Positions 45,314-54,504 of a stretch of 64,000 bases of DNA are shown piece after piece (within the stretch, counting starts at the first letter, position 1; each line of letters opens with the position of its first letter). The position numbers were made by a program, and so were the translations under genes. The DNA lies in NCBI GenBank assembly GCA_021324015.1, contig JAJPJX010000136.1, forward strand, positions 62,001 through 126,000. The letters run 5' to 3'. The notes under the pieces were generated by a model. That model saw only the letters and a program-made list of their open reading frames with translations. It did no database searches and was not told where the DNA came from. Origin of the DNA: Solibacteraceae bacterium. Lineage in GTDB: Bacteria > Acidobacteriota > Terriglobia > Bryobacterales > Bryobacteraceae.

Positions 45314-46480
45314 TCACATCTCCCGAATCTCGATGTAGCTGACGGAAAACCGCTGGCTGGAGGAGAACCACCGGGAGTAGCCGCATTCCCCCTTGCTGCC
45401 CACCTGGGCGTCGTTGTAGTACAGGTAGCTCCGCCAGATGCGCGGCAGGCCGGGAACGTCCGGAACGGGAACAATATACCCGTATTCGTTTCTGGCCAGG
45501 CGCGGCCGGAACATGCGCGGGCCGTTGTCATCATTGGCCACGGATTCGAGCGAACCCGGGAAGAACATCCCCGGCGCCGGGGGAACCGGGCGGCCGGAGG
45601 CGGGCGTCAGATCGTTGTACAGACCGATGCCATAGACGTATTGATAGCGGCCGTCACCCGCGCCGCAATTCGATTCAAGCCCGATCGCCGGATCGCCCAA
45701 AGCCGCCGCATCCTGCGTATTCGCCAGAATCGCATCCGGAAGCACCAGCGTCTGGTGGTCGCTGTCGTAAGCCACCGGGACGTCGTACCAGGTTTCGAGA
45801 TCATTCGTGCCATCGGAGCGCGAGGCAAGCACGTTCGTGTCCGGCCGCCCCCAGTCGTTGTACGTCACCAGGAATGGCGGCGAAGGGTCGTCCCCGCTTG
45901 CGCCGGTGAAAAACCACTGCATGTCCTCGGCGACACCCTTGCTTCCCGTGCCGGCGACAATCGGGCGCACCTGGTTGGTGCCCGGATACGTCACCCACGA
46001 GAGCGAAGTCAGGCTCCCTCCGGCGGCTTCGAAGACCACGGCGGTCTGGCCGCACTTGTTGGTGTGATAGTCGCCCTGGACCGCGTAGACATAAACGTGC
46101 CACTGAGCGCCGTCCCACACGGGGCGCGCGTCGCCCATGTCGCAGAGGTCCTGGACGGAGGTGTTCGTCAGAATGGGCTGCGGGTCGCTGAATTGGGAAT
46201 ATCCGTTGGGCGAGGTGGAAAGAAAGATCGCCTCTCCGTGGTCGATATCCTTGCCGCTTTCGAGATTCGAGGAGAACAGCAGCAGGTAGTTCCCCCCGGT
46301 GAGGCCGGAGGGAGTCACGATGGAAGGCTCGTACAACCAGTGGCCGGGAAACTCAAGGACCCTGCCGATCTGCCGCGTGACCACCTCGTAAAGCCTGCCG
46401 CGGGCCACAAATACAAACATCTGGTCCGCGCCGAGCGGCGCTCCGAACACCACGCCCAGAAGAACGAGCCAGGATCGCAT
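45314..46480 (-). CDS. Secreted protein, possibly a five-bladed propeller glycosidase fold
   Basis: 388 residues with a signal peptide (VVFGAPLGADQ). The mature protein is rich in beta-strands and aromatic residues, with YEPSIVTPSGLTGGNYLLLFSSN, GDARPVWDGAQWHVYVYAV, VRPIVAGTGSK and ADWG-like repeats (YNDWGRPDTN). WYEPS, DARPVW and the Asp/Glu-rich turns resemble a GH43/GH32-type five-bladed beta-propeller, but I see no certain catalytic triad, so no activity is assigned. It stands alone between the VOC gene (215-base gap) and the GH20 gene (85-base gap), both on the same strand. Confidence 0.6.
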   Translation of the reverse strand: MRSWLVLLGVVFGAPLGADQMFVFVARGRLYEVVTRQIGRVLEFPGHWLYEPSIVTPSGLTGGNYLLLFSSNLESGKDIDHGEAIFLSTSPNGYSQFSDPQPILTNTSVQDLCDMGDARPVWDGAQWHVYVYAVQGDYHTNKCGQTAVVFEAAGGSLTSLSWVTYPGTNQVRPIVAGTGSKGVAEDMQWFFTGASGDDPSPPFLVTYNDWGRPDTNVLASRSDGTNDLETWYDVPVAYDSDHQTLVLPDAILANTQDAAALGDPAIGLESNCGAGDGRYQYVYGIGLYNDLTPASGRPVPPAPGMFFPGSLESVANDDNGPRMFRPRLARNEYGYIVPVPDVPGLPRIWRSYLYYNDAQVGSKGECGYSRWFSSSQRFSVSYIEIREM

Positions 46481-46565
46481 ACCGGTCCCTGTTCTCCCTT
46501 GGCAGCCCCTGAGCTACCTCTGGAGGCGATCCTACCAAAGATGCGGACCGGGCGACAATCCGCAC

Positions 46566-48851
46566 TCAGCGCCTGATGTTCAAATCCGTCCAGTCCCAGG
46601 ATGCCTCGCGCGCCGGAATCTGGTGCGCCTTGGCGTACTGGTTGCGAGCCGCCTGCACCTGCTTGACCCACTCGCCGAAGGGCAGCAGAAGCTCGCGGTA
46701 GACCAGGTAGCGCATGTCCACGGTGCGGTCGGGCAGGTGGTCCTTCACGTCGTCGAGTTCATGCCGGAACTTGCGCCCATTGGCTTCCGCCACGCGCGGA
46801 TGCCAGCTCTTGTACCAGGTGGCGGTGGCGTCCTCCAGGGCCGCGTTCCTCCCGGCCCGGATGGCGCCGGCCGCTTCGAGCGCCTGGTCTGCGGCGGCCA
46901 CGGCCCTCCGCGCCTGGTTGGCCTTGGCGGCCGCCGCGGCCGACTGGAGCAGCGTGTCCATGCGCCCCAGGTCCAGTAGCATCTCCAGATTCTGCCGATA
47001 CAGGCCCGCAATCGCCAGAAAGACCTCCAGGTTGTAGCGGTTCAGTGTCGCCCGCTGCAAGTTCATGCGCAGTAATCCCAGCAGCTCGTCGTTCTGCGGA
47101 AGGAAGTTCGCCGCCAGCTCCAGCCGGCGCGCGTTGGCTTTCGACCAGGTGGCCGGGTAAGCCAGATCCGCGGCTCCGGGCGCGGGTGGCAGTGGGATCG
47201 CCTGGTCGTGTGCCGCATGTGGCGGCTGGAAGATGCGGTCCGAGTTTCCCCAGATCGGCTTGCGGGCTTTGGACTCCACGGTGTCCCAACTGTCCGACCA
47301 GAACTGGGCTTGGAGGCTCATGAGCTGGTAGACACGGTCCATCTGGACGACACCCCCACCGTAAAACAGCGGGTAGAACGCGCTCATGGACTCCTCCGGC
47401 GCGGGCGATCCGGGGTGCCAGCCGGTGCCCACGGCAGTTGCATAGCCCAGCCAGAAGGTTTCCGGGTGCAGACCCATATCCGCCCACCCGGCGTTCACCA
47501 TACCCATCAGGTCCGCGTCCCGCCGCGCGGAATCGAACGAAATCTTCTGAAACGTATCCGCCACGCGCTCGGAGATGGAACGGTCTGTGTGCAATCGGTG
47601 GGTAGTGGGCAGGACAAAGTAGTTGGGAAACATCTTCTCCTCGCCTTCGCTGGAGGTGTAGATCATCTCCCGGATGCCGTGCCGGCGGAAGACCGGGTCA
47701 AATTGCGAGCCGTATACTTCACCGTTCACCAGGTGCGCGGGCAGGGCGGAAATGTCGTCGGGTTTCATGGGATACTCGCCCCAGAAAATTACGGTCCGCC
47801 CGCGCTCGTGCAGGTAGTCGGCGGTCTTGGTGACGAACTCCGCCAGCAGCTTGCCCACGCTGCCCAACTGTTTGGCGCGGGGCGCCTCGCGGCACTGCGC
47901 GTTGTCGGCCATGCCCACGTAGTACGGCTCATCGGTCGAAAGGTAGAAGTATTTCACGCCCCGGTTGGCGTCCAGCAGGTCCTGGAACATGCCGAACATC
48001 AGCTTGTAGGAGTCCGGATTGGTGACGCAGAGTTCGTAGTTGCTGTCCGGGAAGGCGCGCAGCGGAGCGTATTCCGGGTGTTTGAGAATGAAGGCGATGT
48101 GCGCCGGTCCGTCCAGATACGGAATCAATTGCACGTAATAACGCAGCCCGTAATCGGTCAGCTCCTGGAGCTGGGCAGGAGAGAGCGCGTTCGGCTCCAC
48201 CAGTGCCGGAGCGCTCTTGAACTGGAAATGGCCTTCCAGCTTGATGGCGAAACCGTTCGCCTTAAAAAACGCGGCCTGCCGGATCGCGTGCTTCAGAACC
48301 TCCATTCGATCCAGGTGGTGCGCGTCGTCCCAGTAGATGTTGCGCAACTGTAGGTCGGGCCAGTCCGTGATTTCGCCTTCCGGCAGCCGCAGTCCGCCGA
48401 AGCCTGGCTTCAACAACTGCACCAGCGTCTCGACCCCGTAGAACAGCCCCTCCGGCGCGTTGGCGGTGATGGTGATGGAATTCGGGCGCAGCTCCAGCCG
48501 GTACGCCTGCGCGGCCAGCATCTGCCGGTCGCGGTCCGTGGCGGAGCCGATCTCCACGGAATGAGGGGCAATTGCCAGGCGCACGGTCTTGGTTCCAGCC
48601 GCACCCAGCCGCAGGTGGAACCGCGTCTCGAGTTCCTCCCGCAGCGTCTCGAGCGCCACGCCGTCGGCGCCCACGCCCGCCCCGGGCGCCACGCGCCAGT
48701 CCGGGCCGAAATCAAAATCGCGCGCCCCCAGCTTGACCATTTGGGGCTCGGGAATCACGGAATAGCCGCGCCCGAACAAGGGCGAAACCGTGGCTGCGGG
48801 CGCCTGGCAGGCGAGTGCGAGGAAAACTGTTGCACAATACTTAAGACGCAT
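46566..48851 (-). CDS. GH20-type beta-N-acetylhexosaminidase, exported
   Basis: 761 residues with a signal peptide (FLALACQAPAATV). Residues 30-150 are the GH20b alpha/beta domain (YSVIPEPQMVKL, NAPEGLFYGVETLVQLL). The catalytic TIM barrel follows from about 155 (DLQLRNIYWDD). The expected Asp-Glu pair is in YLSTDEPYYVG, but preceded by Ser-Thr rather than the usual Gly-Gly, a variation worth noting. The last 200 residues are helical. It releases N-acetylhexosamine from glycans. The start codon shares its CATG with the divergent DUF4091 gene. Confidence 0.82.
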   Translation of the reverse strand: MRLKYCATVFLALACQAPAATVSPLFGRGYSVIPEPQMVKLGARDFDFGPDWRVAPGAGVGADGVALETLREELETRFHLRLGAAGTKTVRLAIAPHSVEIGSATDRDRQMLAAQAYRLELRPNSITITANAPEGLFYGVETLVQLLKPGFGGLRLPEGEITDWPDLQLRNIYWDDAHHLDRMEVLKHAIRQAAFFKANGFAIKLEGHFQFKSAPALVEPNALSPAQLQELTDYGLRYYVQLIPYLDGPAHIAFILKHPEYAPLRAFPDSNYELCVTNPDSYKLMFGMFQDLLDANRGVKYFYLSTDEPYYVGMADNAQCREAPRAKQLGSVGKLLAEFVTKTADYLHERGRTVIFWGEYPMKPDDISALPAHLVNGEVYGSQFDPVFRRHGIREMIYTSSEGEEKMFPNYFVLPTTHRLHTDRSISERVADTFQKISFDSARRDADLMGMVNAGWADMGLHPETFWLGYATAVGTGWHPGSPAPEESMSAFYPLFYGGGVVQMDRVYQLMSLQAQFWSDSWDTVESKARKPIWGNSDRIFQPPHAAHDQAIPLPPAPGAADLAYPATWSKANARRLELAANFLPQNDELLGLLRMNLQRATLNRYNLEVFLAIAGLYRQNLEMLLDLGRMDTLLQSAAAAAKANQARRAVAAADQALEAAGAIRAGRNAALEDATATWYKSWHPRVAEANGRKFRHELDDVKDHLPDRTVDMRYLVYRELLLPFGEWVKQVQAARNQYAKAHQIPAREASWDWTDLNIRR

Positions 48852-50694
48852 GGATCTTTTTTATCACAAGCCCTTCTCGCGCCGGACGGCGTGGCTCGCG
48901 GGAGTGCTGGCACTGGCCGCCCTCCCCCTCGCCGCGGGGGCCAGCCTCGAAGCGCTGCCCGAGTATCTGCGGCCCGATCCCTTCGGTGGCCTCGTTGCGG
49001 TGGATAGCAGTCCGGGTGCGGCGCCCCCGAAGACGCTGCGGCTCACCGGCGCGCGCGCCGGTTACCTCTCCTTCCACCTGGTGGTCAAAGCGCCGGAGGG
49101 CGACTACCGCCTGGGACTCCAACTGGCGGATCCCTCCGGCCGGCTGCAAGTGGACGCCTACCGTGAGTGGTTCCACTTTACGGACTCCGAAAAACTCTAC
49201 TACCCGGATGCGCTGGTGCCCGTACGCCTGCCCTACCGTTCCAGTCTCCCGGAACCCGACAACCGCATCGTGCATCAGACCGCCCAGGCTTTCTGGATCG
49301 ATTTGTGGATTCCGCCGGACGCCCGGCCGGGAGTTTATCCCTTCCGCGCCACGCTCGAATCCAAAGGCGGCCCCGCCGATCTGACGCTCGAGGTCCGCGT
49401 CCTCGCGGCGGTCATCCCCAACGAGGATGTGGTGACCATGGACCACAACTCCTACGGCACCTCCTGGATCGCCGAACAGTATCCCCAGGCCCGCGCGCAA
49501 ACCGCCGGAGATTTCTTCCAGAGCGACGCCTTGTTCCGGCTGATCCACGCCTACCACCGCATCTTTTATGAAAACCGGGGCATCTTCCACCAATTGGGAT
49601 ACGGCCACGGCGGTAAGGTGGGCCCGGAATTCGCGCCCGCGCTGGAAGGCTCCGGCCGCAACAAGCACATCGCGAACTGGAATCTCTTTGACCGGCACTA
49701 CAGCTCGCTGCTCGATGGCTCGGCATTCGCCGCCACCCGCCGCGGCTCGCAGCCCATCCCCTTCGTCTATCTGCCGATCAACCCGGAATGGCCGGCTTCC
49801 TACCTGTGGTGGGGAGAGCCGGGCTACGAAACGGAGTTCGTGAATGTGGTCTCCGCCATGGAGCGGCACTTCCGCGAGAAGGGCTGGACCCGCACACGCT
49901 TCGAAATGTTCTTCAACCACAAGAAGCGCTACATGGGCTTTTCCTGGGATGGCGACGAAGTGCGCTTCCTCAAGGACGAATCGTACTTCCGGGAGTTCGG
50001 CCGCCTGCTGCGCAAGGCGCTCCCGCCGGATACGCCGGTGCGGTTCGTGTTCCGCGCCGACGTGAGCTGGGCCATGGAGCGGCAGTTTCAAGATCTGGCC
50101 GGGGTGGTGAACCTGTGGGTGACGAGCGGCGGCATCCTGAGCTGGTATCCTCGGGCCCCCGAGATGCTGCGCCGCCGTGGCGACGTGGTGTGGTACTACT
50201 CCGGCCCGCCGCCCGTTACCAAACCCGCCTCCACCATCACGCGCTTCCCATTTCAGGCCTGGCTGTGGGGTGTGAACGGCTACGTCCACTGGCTGACCGT
50301 GGATGCGGGCCGCGACCCCTGGTTTCACTTCGGCGGCGGCGGCACGGCGCTGGTATACCCCGGCGAGCGCTTCGGCGTGGAAGGTCCCATCCCCAGCGTG
50401 CGGCTCAAGATCCAGCGGAATGCCGTAGAAGACCTGGCGCTGCTGGCCGCTTTGGAAAAGAGCCGGCCCGCGGCGGAACTGCGGGAGGAAGCCGCCCCGC
50501 GCTTCAACGGCTCGCGCCTCGCCGGCTGGTGGAATCCGCGCCCCGCCTTTGCCGCCCGTCCCCCGGACGAGTGGTCCGGCACGGATATCGACGAGGCCAC
50601 CCAGGCGACCGACCGGATGCTGGCGCGCATCCCGCCGGAAGCCTGGCAGCACGTGCGGGAGTTCATCCTGCAACTCGCATCGGAGGAGAAATGA
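48850..50694 (+). CDS. GH123-like (DUF4091) secreted glycosidase
   Basis: 614 residues from ATG 48850, which overlaps the GH20 start on the other strand; an in-frame ATG at 48790 is possible but lies inside GH20. The signal peptide reads RRTAWLAGVLALAALPLAAGAS. A beta-sandwich region (FWIDLWIPPDARPGVYPF) precedes the TIM-barrel DUF4091 domain with MDHNSYGTSW, INPEWPASYLWW, MFFNHKKRYMGFSW, FRADVSW and WLWGVNGYVHW. The family includes GH123 N-acetylgalactosaminidases. The stop overlaps the next gene as ATGA. Confidence 0.8.
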   Translation: MDLFYHKPFSRRTAWLAGVLALAALPLAAGASLEALPEYLRPDPFGGLVAVDSSPGAAPPKTLRLTGARAGYLSFHLVVKAPEGDYRLGLQLADPSGRLQVDAYREWFHFTDSEKLYYPDALVPVRLPYRSSLPEPDNRIVHQTAQAFWIDLWIPPDARPGVYPFRATLESKGGPADLTLEVRVLAAVIPNEDVVTMDHNSYGTSWIAEQYPQARAQTAGDFFQSDALFRLIHAYHRIFYENRGIFHQLGYGHGGKVGPEFAPALEGSGRNKHIANWNLFDRHYSSLLDGSAFAATRRGSQPIPFVYLPINPEWPASYLWWGEPGYETEFVNVVSAMERHFREKGWTRTRFEMFFNHKKRYMGFSWDGDEVRFLKDESYFREFGRLLRKALPPDTPVRFVFRADVSWAMERQFQDLAGVVNLWVTSGGILSWYPRAPEMLRRRGDVVWYYSGPPPVTKPASTITRFPFQAWLWGVNGYVHWLTVDAGRDPWFHFGGGGTALVYPGERFGVEGPIPSVRLKIQRNAVEDLALLAALEKSRPAAELREEAAPRFNGSRLAGWWNPRPAFAARPPDEWSGTDIDEATQATDRMLARIPPEAWQHVREFILQLASEEK

Positions 50695-51248
50695 GGATCG
50701 CCGCATTGCTGCTCATTGCCGGCATGCCCGCCGCAGCCGCAGATTCCTGGACGGTGGCGCTCGACGAGGCCGCCCGTGTGGCGAGCGTTATGGTGGATGG
50801 CGACCTCTGCCAGCGCATCGTCACGCCGCGGGCCTGGGAATACATGTTCCAGGAAAACCCGCGCGACCGTTTCCTCTCGAGTGACAATTACGACGTCGAT
50901 GATCAGGCGTTCCTGGCCGTGAAAAAGACCCTCATCCGCATCGGCCGCCTCGTGCCCTTCCCCGCCGACGCTAATCTGTGGCTGCCCGTCCCCGGCCACC
51001 CCGATAAAATCCACGTGACCATCCGCAACGCGCATGAACTGAGCCAGTTCTGGCCCTGGGGTGCGCTCTATCAGGAGATGCCCGCGCCTATGAAGACCGT
51101 GCTCGAGACCGGCCGCCGCATCACGGTGACTGCCAAACCCGGTTGGATCTCGGTGCTCTCACCCGTACATAACAGCCTGGGGGATATCGTCGGCCTCGTG
51201 GAGGTGGCCGCTCAACGAACCCCGGACGCGCACGCAAACGTAAAGTGA
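50691..51248 (+). CDS. Small exported protein with a cache-like C-terminus
   Basis: 185 residues from ATG 50691, which overlaps the DUF4091 stop. The signal peptide MRIAALLLIAGMPAAAADS is clear. The rest has helices and then RRITVTAKPGWISVLSPVHNSLGDIVGLVEVAAQ, close to the end of extracellular cache/PDC sensor domains (ISVLSPVxNSxGxIVGLVEV). Here there is no membrane segment or output domain after it. I do not recognise the family. Being coupled to the glycosidase gene suggests a periplasmic binding or accessory role. Confidence 0.65.
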   Translation: MRIAALLLIAGMPAAAADSWTVALDEAARVASVMVDGDLCQRIVTPRAWEYMFQENPRDRFLSSDNYDVDDQAFLAVKKTLIRIGRLVPFPADANLWLPVPGHPDKIHVTIRNAHELSQFWPWGALYQEMPAPMKTVLETGRRITVTAKPGWISVLSPVHNSLGDIVGLVEVAAQRTPDAHANVK

Positions 51249-51257
51249 CGCCCCGCC

Positions 51258-52022
51258 TCAGAAGGTCGTGGCCGGATTCGCAGCCCACGCCGTGGCCCGC
51301 ACGAATGCCCGCTCGAAACCGGGCTGCGACATGGCCGCCACATCGTGCCCCAACGTCAGGTGGACCACCCTTCCCCGGCCGTAGTCCACGGTCCAAAGGA
51401 CCGGCTCGTTCTTACCGGTTCCCCCGATCCGCGGATCGTCGAATGCCGTGGCGAGCACGTGAATGCCGGCCAGATGCGTCATCCGGTGGTACAGTTCGTC
51501 GTTGGCTGTGAAGGTGGGTGGCAGCCCGCGTGAGATCGGGTGTTCCCGGTCCACCCACTCCACGGCGAACTCATGTCTTCGGGCGTGCCCGATGCTCTCC
51601 GGCGCCCAGGTGACGCCCAGCATGTGCGAGTATGCGCGCCAGCCCGGATCCCCCGTCGGGGAGGCCGCCCACCGGTTGTTCTTCCACTCCATGCCGAAAA
51701 ACAAGCCGTAGCTCACGCCGTGCACGGCGATCATCCCCTTCCCGGATCGGATGCACTGCTCCACCGCCTCTTCGGCCTCCGGGCCCCACCGCGGCCCGTT
51801 GTAGTTCAGCACCAGCACGTCATAGTTTGCGGGCCTCCGGCCATTCAGCCGCGCCGGCTGCTCTTCCACCTGCACCTCGAACCGCGATGTGGCCGCCAGC
51901 AGGCGCTCCAGGTGCGCCGTGGTGGCGCGCCAGTCGTGATAGGGCACATCGCTCTGGCCCGTCAGAATCAGCACGCGGAGCGCTGCCGCCGCCAGCGCCG
52001 GGCACCACAGCGCGGCCATCAT
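51258..52022 (-). CDS. ThuA-like domain protein
   Basis: 254 residues, short signal-like N-terminus (MMAALWCPALAAAALRVLILTG). The glutamine-amidotransferase-like fold of ThuA is shown by RVLILTGQSDVPYHDWR, YDVLVLNYNGPRW, IRSGKGMIAVHGVSYG, HPISRGLPPTF and YGRGRVVHLTLGHD. These proteins act in trehalose or other sugar use; the exact reaction is not known. Two ATG codons (52022 and 52019) are possible; the first overlaps the stop of the sugar isomerase gene as ATGA. It converges with the preceding plus-strand gene. Confidence 0.85.
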   Translation of the reverse strand: MMAALWCPALAAAALRVLILTGQSDVPYHDWRATTAHLERLLAATSRFEVQVEEQPARLNGRRPANYDVLVLNYNGPRWGPEAEEAVEQCIRSGKGMIAVHGVSYGLFFGMEWKNNRWAASPTGDPGWRAYSHMLGVTWAPESIGHARRHEFAVEWVDREHPISRGLPPTFTANDELYHRMTHLAGIHVLATAFDDPRIGGTGKNEPVLWTVDYGRGRVVHLTLGHDVAAMSQPGFERAFVRATAWAANPATTF

Positions 52023-52888
52023 GCCGCCCGCCTGCCGGCCCGTTCCACCGGTTCGCGTACCCAGGCCAGGCTGCGCTCGATCATGGGTCCGCCGTGGCCT
52101 TCACATTCCAGGCTCAGCACTCCGTTGTACCCGTACTGCGCCAGCAGCGAGACACACCGCCGGATGTTTTCCGCGTTGACGCCTTCGCCGATGGCGCAGT
52201 GACTGACGGCAATGCCGGTCAGTTCCCCGCGTGCCACCGCCGCCAGGCCCGCGCTCACGTCTTTGATGTGCACGTGGTTGATGCGCTCGTGAAAGCGCTG
52301 GAGAAAAGCCACTGGATCTTCTCCGGCGATAAACGTGTTGCCCGTATCGAAGTTCAGGCCCAGCCACGGAGAATCGGAGAAAGCCAGCATCTCCTCCAGG
52401 AAATCGGGCCGCGTGGTGTAGTAGCCGTGGGGCTCGATGTTCACCGTGATCTCGTACGCCTCGGCGACCTTGAGGATCTGGAGATAATTGCGCCGCATCA
52501 GGTCGAGCGCTTCGCGGTCGGTGAGTCCCGCGGGCCGCGAGCGGTCGTCGGTGGTGTCCACCCGCGGGCAGCCCGCCAGGCTGGCCCAGCGGATCGTGTT
52601 CAGCACGTACTCCACGCCCAGCGTGGCGCCCTCCGGCCGGGAAAGCGGGAACGCCGCGTCGATCTGCGAGAATTGCATCTCGCACCGGTCCATTTTCCGG
52701 CGTAGCAGCAGCGGATCTTCCCAAAGCGCCACGTGAGGCTGATAGCCCAGGCCGTGGATCCAACTCACGCCGTCGATGGCCCCGCATTCGATGTAGTGCA
52801 GACCGTGGCGCTGCGCCCATTCGAGACACTGCTCGAAGTTCCAGTAACTGCTGTTGAATGCATCCGTATGAAAGCCGATCTCGAGCAT
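52019..52888 (-). CDS. Sugar phosphate isomerase/epimerase (AP endonuclease-2 TIM barrel)
   Basis: 289 residues. The xylose isomerase-like TIM barrel is recognisable from IGFHTDAFNSSYWNFEQCLEWA, YIECGAIDG, VNIEPHGYYTTRPDFLEEML (metal Glu), LNFDTGNTFIAGEDP (Asp), INHVHIKDV (His and Asp) and VLSLECEGHGG (Glu). Such enzymes epimerise or isomerise sugars or keto-inositols with a divalent metal. It is coupled to ThuA downstream. With IolB and Gfo/Idh proteins in the window, inositol or rare sugar metabolism is plausible, but not shown. Confidence 0.87.
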   Translation of the reverse strand: MLEIGFHTDAFNSSYWNFEQCLEWAQRHGLHYIECGAIDGVSWIHGLGYQPHVALWEDPLLLRRKMDRCEMQFSQIDAAFPLSRPEGATLGVEYVLNTIRWASLAGCPRVDTTDDRSRPAGLTDREALDLMRRNYLQILKVAEAYEITVNIEPHGYYTTRPDFLEEMLAFSDSPWLGLNFDTGNTFIAGEDPVAFLQRFHERINHVHIKDVSAGLAAVARGELTGIAVSHCAIGEGVNAENIRRCVSLLAQYGYNGVLSLECEGHGGPMIERSLAWVREPVERAGRRAA

Positions 52889-52963
52889 CGGGGAACTCCC
52901 GTCCCAATTATAGGTCTTGGCGGTCTTTTTATCTCCTGGCCACCGAAGTCATAATAAAAATAG

Positions 52964-53695
52964 ATGCCCTTGGAACTTGTCTCCGCGCCCCCACGGCCCG
53001 TGAGCCGCCCCCTGGTGATGCCCCGTTGGAACCGGAGCCTTCCTGCGCGCCTGGTGCGCGATTTCAGCCACGCCACCTGGATCAACTGGTTCACGCACAC
53101 CTTCGCACGGATGCGCGTGGACGGCCTGGAGCATCTGCGGACGCTGTCTCCGCCCGTGATCTTCGCCGCCAATCATCAGAGTCATTTCGATACCCCGGTG
53201 CTGTTTGCGGCCCTGCCGCGGCGCTGGCGCCGCCGCCTCGCTCCGCTGATGCTCAAGGACTATTTCCACGCCCATTTCCACCCCGAAGAGCACAGCCGGG
53301 CGGCGCGGCTGTCCTCCGGCACGCAGTACTATCTCTCGGCGCTCCTGTTTGGCGCCTTTCCCCTGCCGCAGAACGAAACCGGCCTGCGCACCGCGCTACG
53401 CTATGCGGCCGAGTTGGCGGCGGCGGGCTGGAGCCTGCTGATCTTCCCCGAAGGCCAGCGCAATGACACGGGCGAGATGACGGACTTCCTGCCTGGCGTG
53501 GGCCTGCTGGCCGCGCGGCTCAAGATCCCCGTGGTGCCGGTCCGGCTGCGAGGCACCGGGGCGGCGCTGCCGAAAGAAGCTAATATGATCCGCCGTGCGG
53601 CGGTAGAGGTGCGCTTCGGCCCGCCGCTCCGGCTCGCGGGCCGGAACTACGAGGCCCTTGCGGACCAGATCGAGCGCGCCGTCCGCGCCTTGTGA
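52964..53695 (+). CDS. 1-acyl-sn-glycerol-3-phosphate acyltransferase (PlsC-like)
   Basis: 243 residues. The HX4D motif is NHQSHFD (His71, Asp76), followed by the glycerophosphate-binding block FPEGQRNDTGEM and VPVVPVRLRGTG. Members add a second acyl chain to lysophosphatidic acid or acylate other lysolipids at the inner membrane. CATAAT at 52950-52955 lies eight bases before the ATG. It is divergent from the isomerase gene (75-base gap) and converges with the SDR gene. No long hydrophobic N-terminal anchor is seen. Confidence 0.9.
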   Translation: MPLELVSAPPRPVSRPLVMPRWNRSLPARLVRDFSHATWINWFTHTFARMRVDGLEHLRTLSPPVIFAANHQSHFDTPVLFAALPRRWRRRLAPLMLKDYFHAHFHPEEHSRAARLSSGTQYYLSALLFGAFPLPQNETGLRTALRYAAELAAAGWSLLIFPEGQRNDTGEMTDFLPGVGLLAARLKIPVVPVRLRGTGAALPKEANMIRRAAVEVRFGPPLRLAGRNYEALADQIERAVRAL

Positions 53696-53742
53696 CCGCC
53701 CCTACCGAGCCGCGACCGCCAGGGAGCGGTATCTTTCGGCCC

Positions 53743-54504
53743 CTATCGCGGGATCTCCAGCGGCCACGGCGAACCTGCGGTGAAACCCCCATCCACGTAG
53801 ATCACCTGCCCGGTCAGGAAATCGCTGGCCGCGCTGGCCAGGAAGATGGCCGTGCCCACCAGGTCGTGCGGGGCTCCCAGCCGCCGCGCCGGGGTGCGCT
53901 GTTCCACCCACGCCCGCATCTCCGGCCGCTCCCACAGTGCGGCATTCAGATCCGTGCGGATGAAGCCGGGGGCGATGGCATTCACCTGCACATTGTGCGC
54001 CGCCCACTCCACGGCCAGGGCCCGCGTCATGGAGCCGATGGCGCCTTTGCTCGTGCCGTAGACGCTTACCCCCGGCAGGCTCTCGTGCGTGTGCAGGCTG
54101 GCGATGTTCACGATCTTGCCACGCCCCTGCTTTACCATGACCTTGCCGCAGCGGCTGGCCATCAGGTAATTGCCCCGTACGTTGACGGCGAGAATCTCGT
54201 CCAGCCGGCTTTCGGGAAAGATCTCGGCGGCAAATCGGAAATTGATGCCGGCTACGTTGAACAGCGCGTTGATGCGGCCGTACTTTCGAGCTACCGCGTC
54301 CACGCAGGCGGCAATCTGCCCGGAGTCGGCCACGTCGCAGACCTGGTAGTCCAGGCCGGTTCCCTTCAGGGAAAGTTCGTTCCGCGCGCTGACCACCACT
54401 CGCGCGCCCTCTAAGTGAAACGCCTCGGCGATGGCGCGCCCGATGCCGCGCGACCCGCCGCTCACCAGCACGATCTTGCCTTGAACCGAGAAAAGCTCGT
54501 TCAT
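53743..54504 (-). CDS. SDR family oxidoreductase
   Basis: 253 residues from ATG 54504, with AGGAG five bases upstream; a longer frame reaches into the alcohol dehydrogenase gene. NAD(P)-binding GGSRGIGRAIA, NVAG, the catalytic Ser in NIASLH, Tyr-x3-Lys in YGTSKGA and VNAIAPGFIRTDL mark a classical short-chain dehydrogenase; IYVDGGF ends it. It resembles the gluconate 5-dehydrogenase/2-deoxy-gluconate dehydrogenase group. The start overlaps the stop of the zinc alcohol dehydrogenase gene as ATGA, so both may act on one sugar acid or polyol. Confidence 0.92.
   Translation of the reverse strand: MNELFSVQGKIVLVSGGSRGIGRAIAEAFHLEGARVVVSARNELSLKGTGLDYQVCDVADSGQIAACVDAVARKYGRINALFNVAGINFRFAAEIFPESRLDEILAVNVRGNYLMASRCGKVMVKQGRGKIVNIASLHTHESLPGVSVYGTSKGAIGSMTRALAVEWAAHNVQVNAIAPGFIRTDLNAALWERPEMRAWVEQRTPARRLGAPHDLVGTAIFLASAASDFLTGQVIYVDGGFTAGSPWPLEIPR

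Noticed and set aside
48841-50706. Long minus-strand open frame opposite the DUF4091 gene
   Set aside because: It is His/Gly/Ala-rich and low in motif content, the typical product of reading GC-rich coding sequence backwards.
53714-53737. Weak hairpin ACCGC-CAGGGA-GCGGT followed by ATCTTTC after the PlsC-like gene
   Set aside because: A five-base stem with a poor T-tract in GC-rich DNA is not enough to call a terminator.
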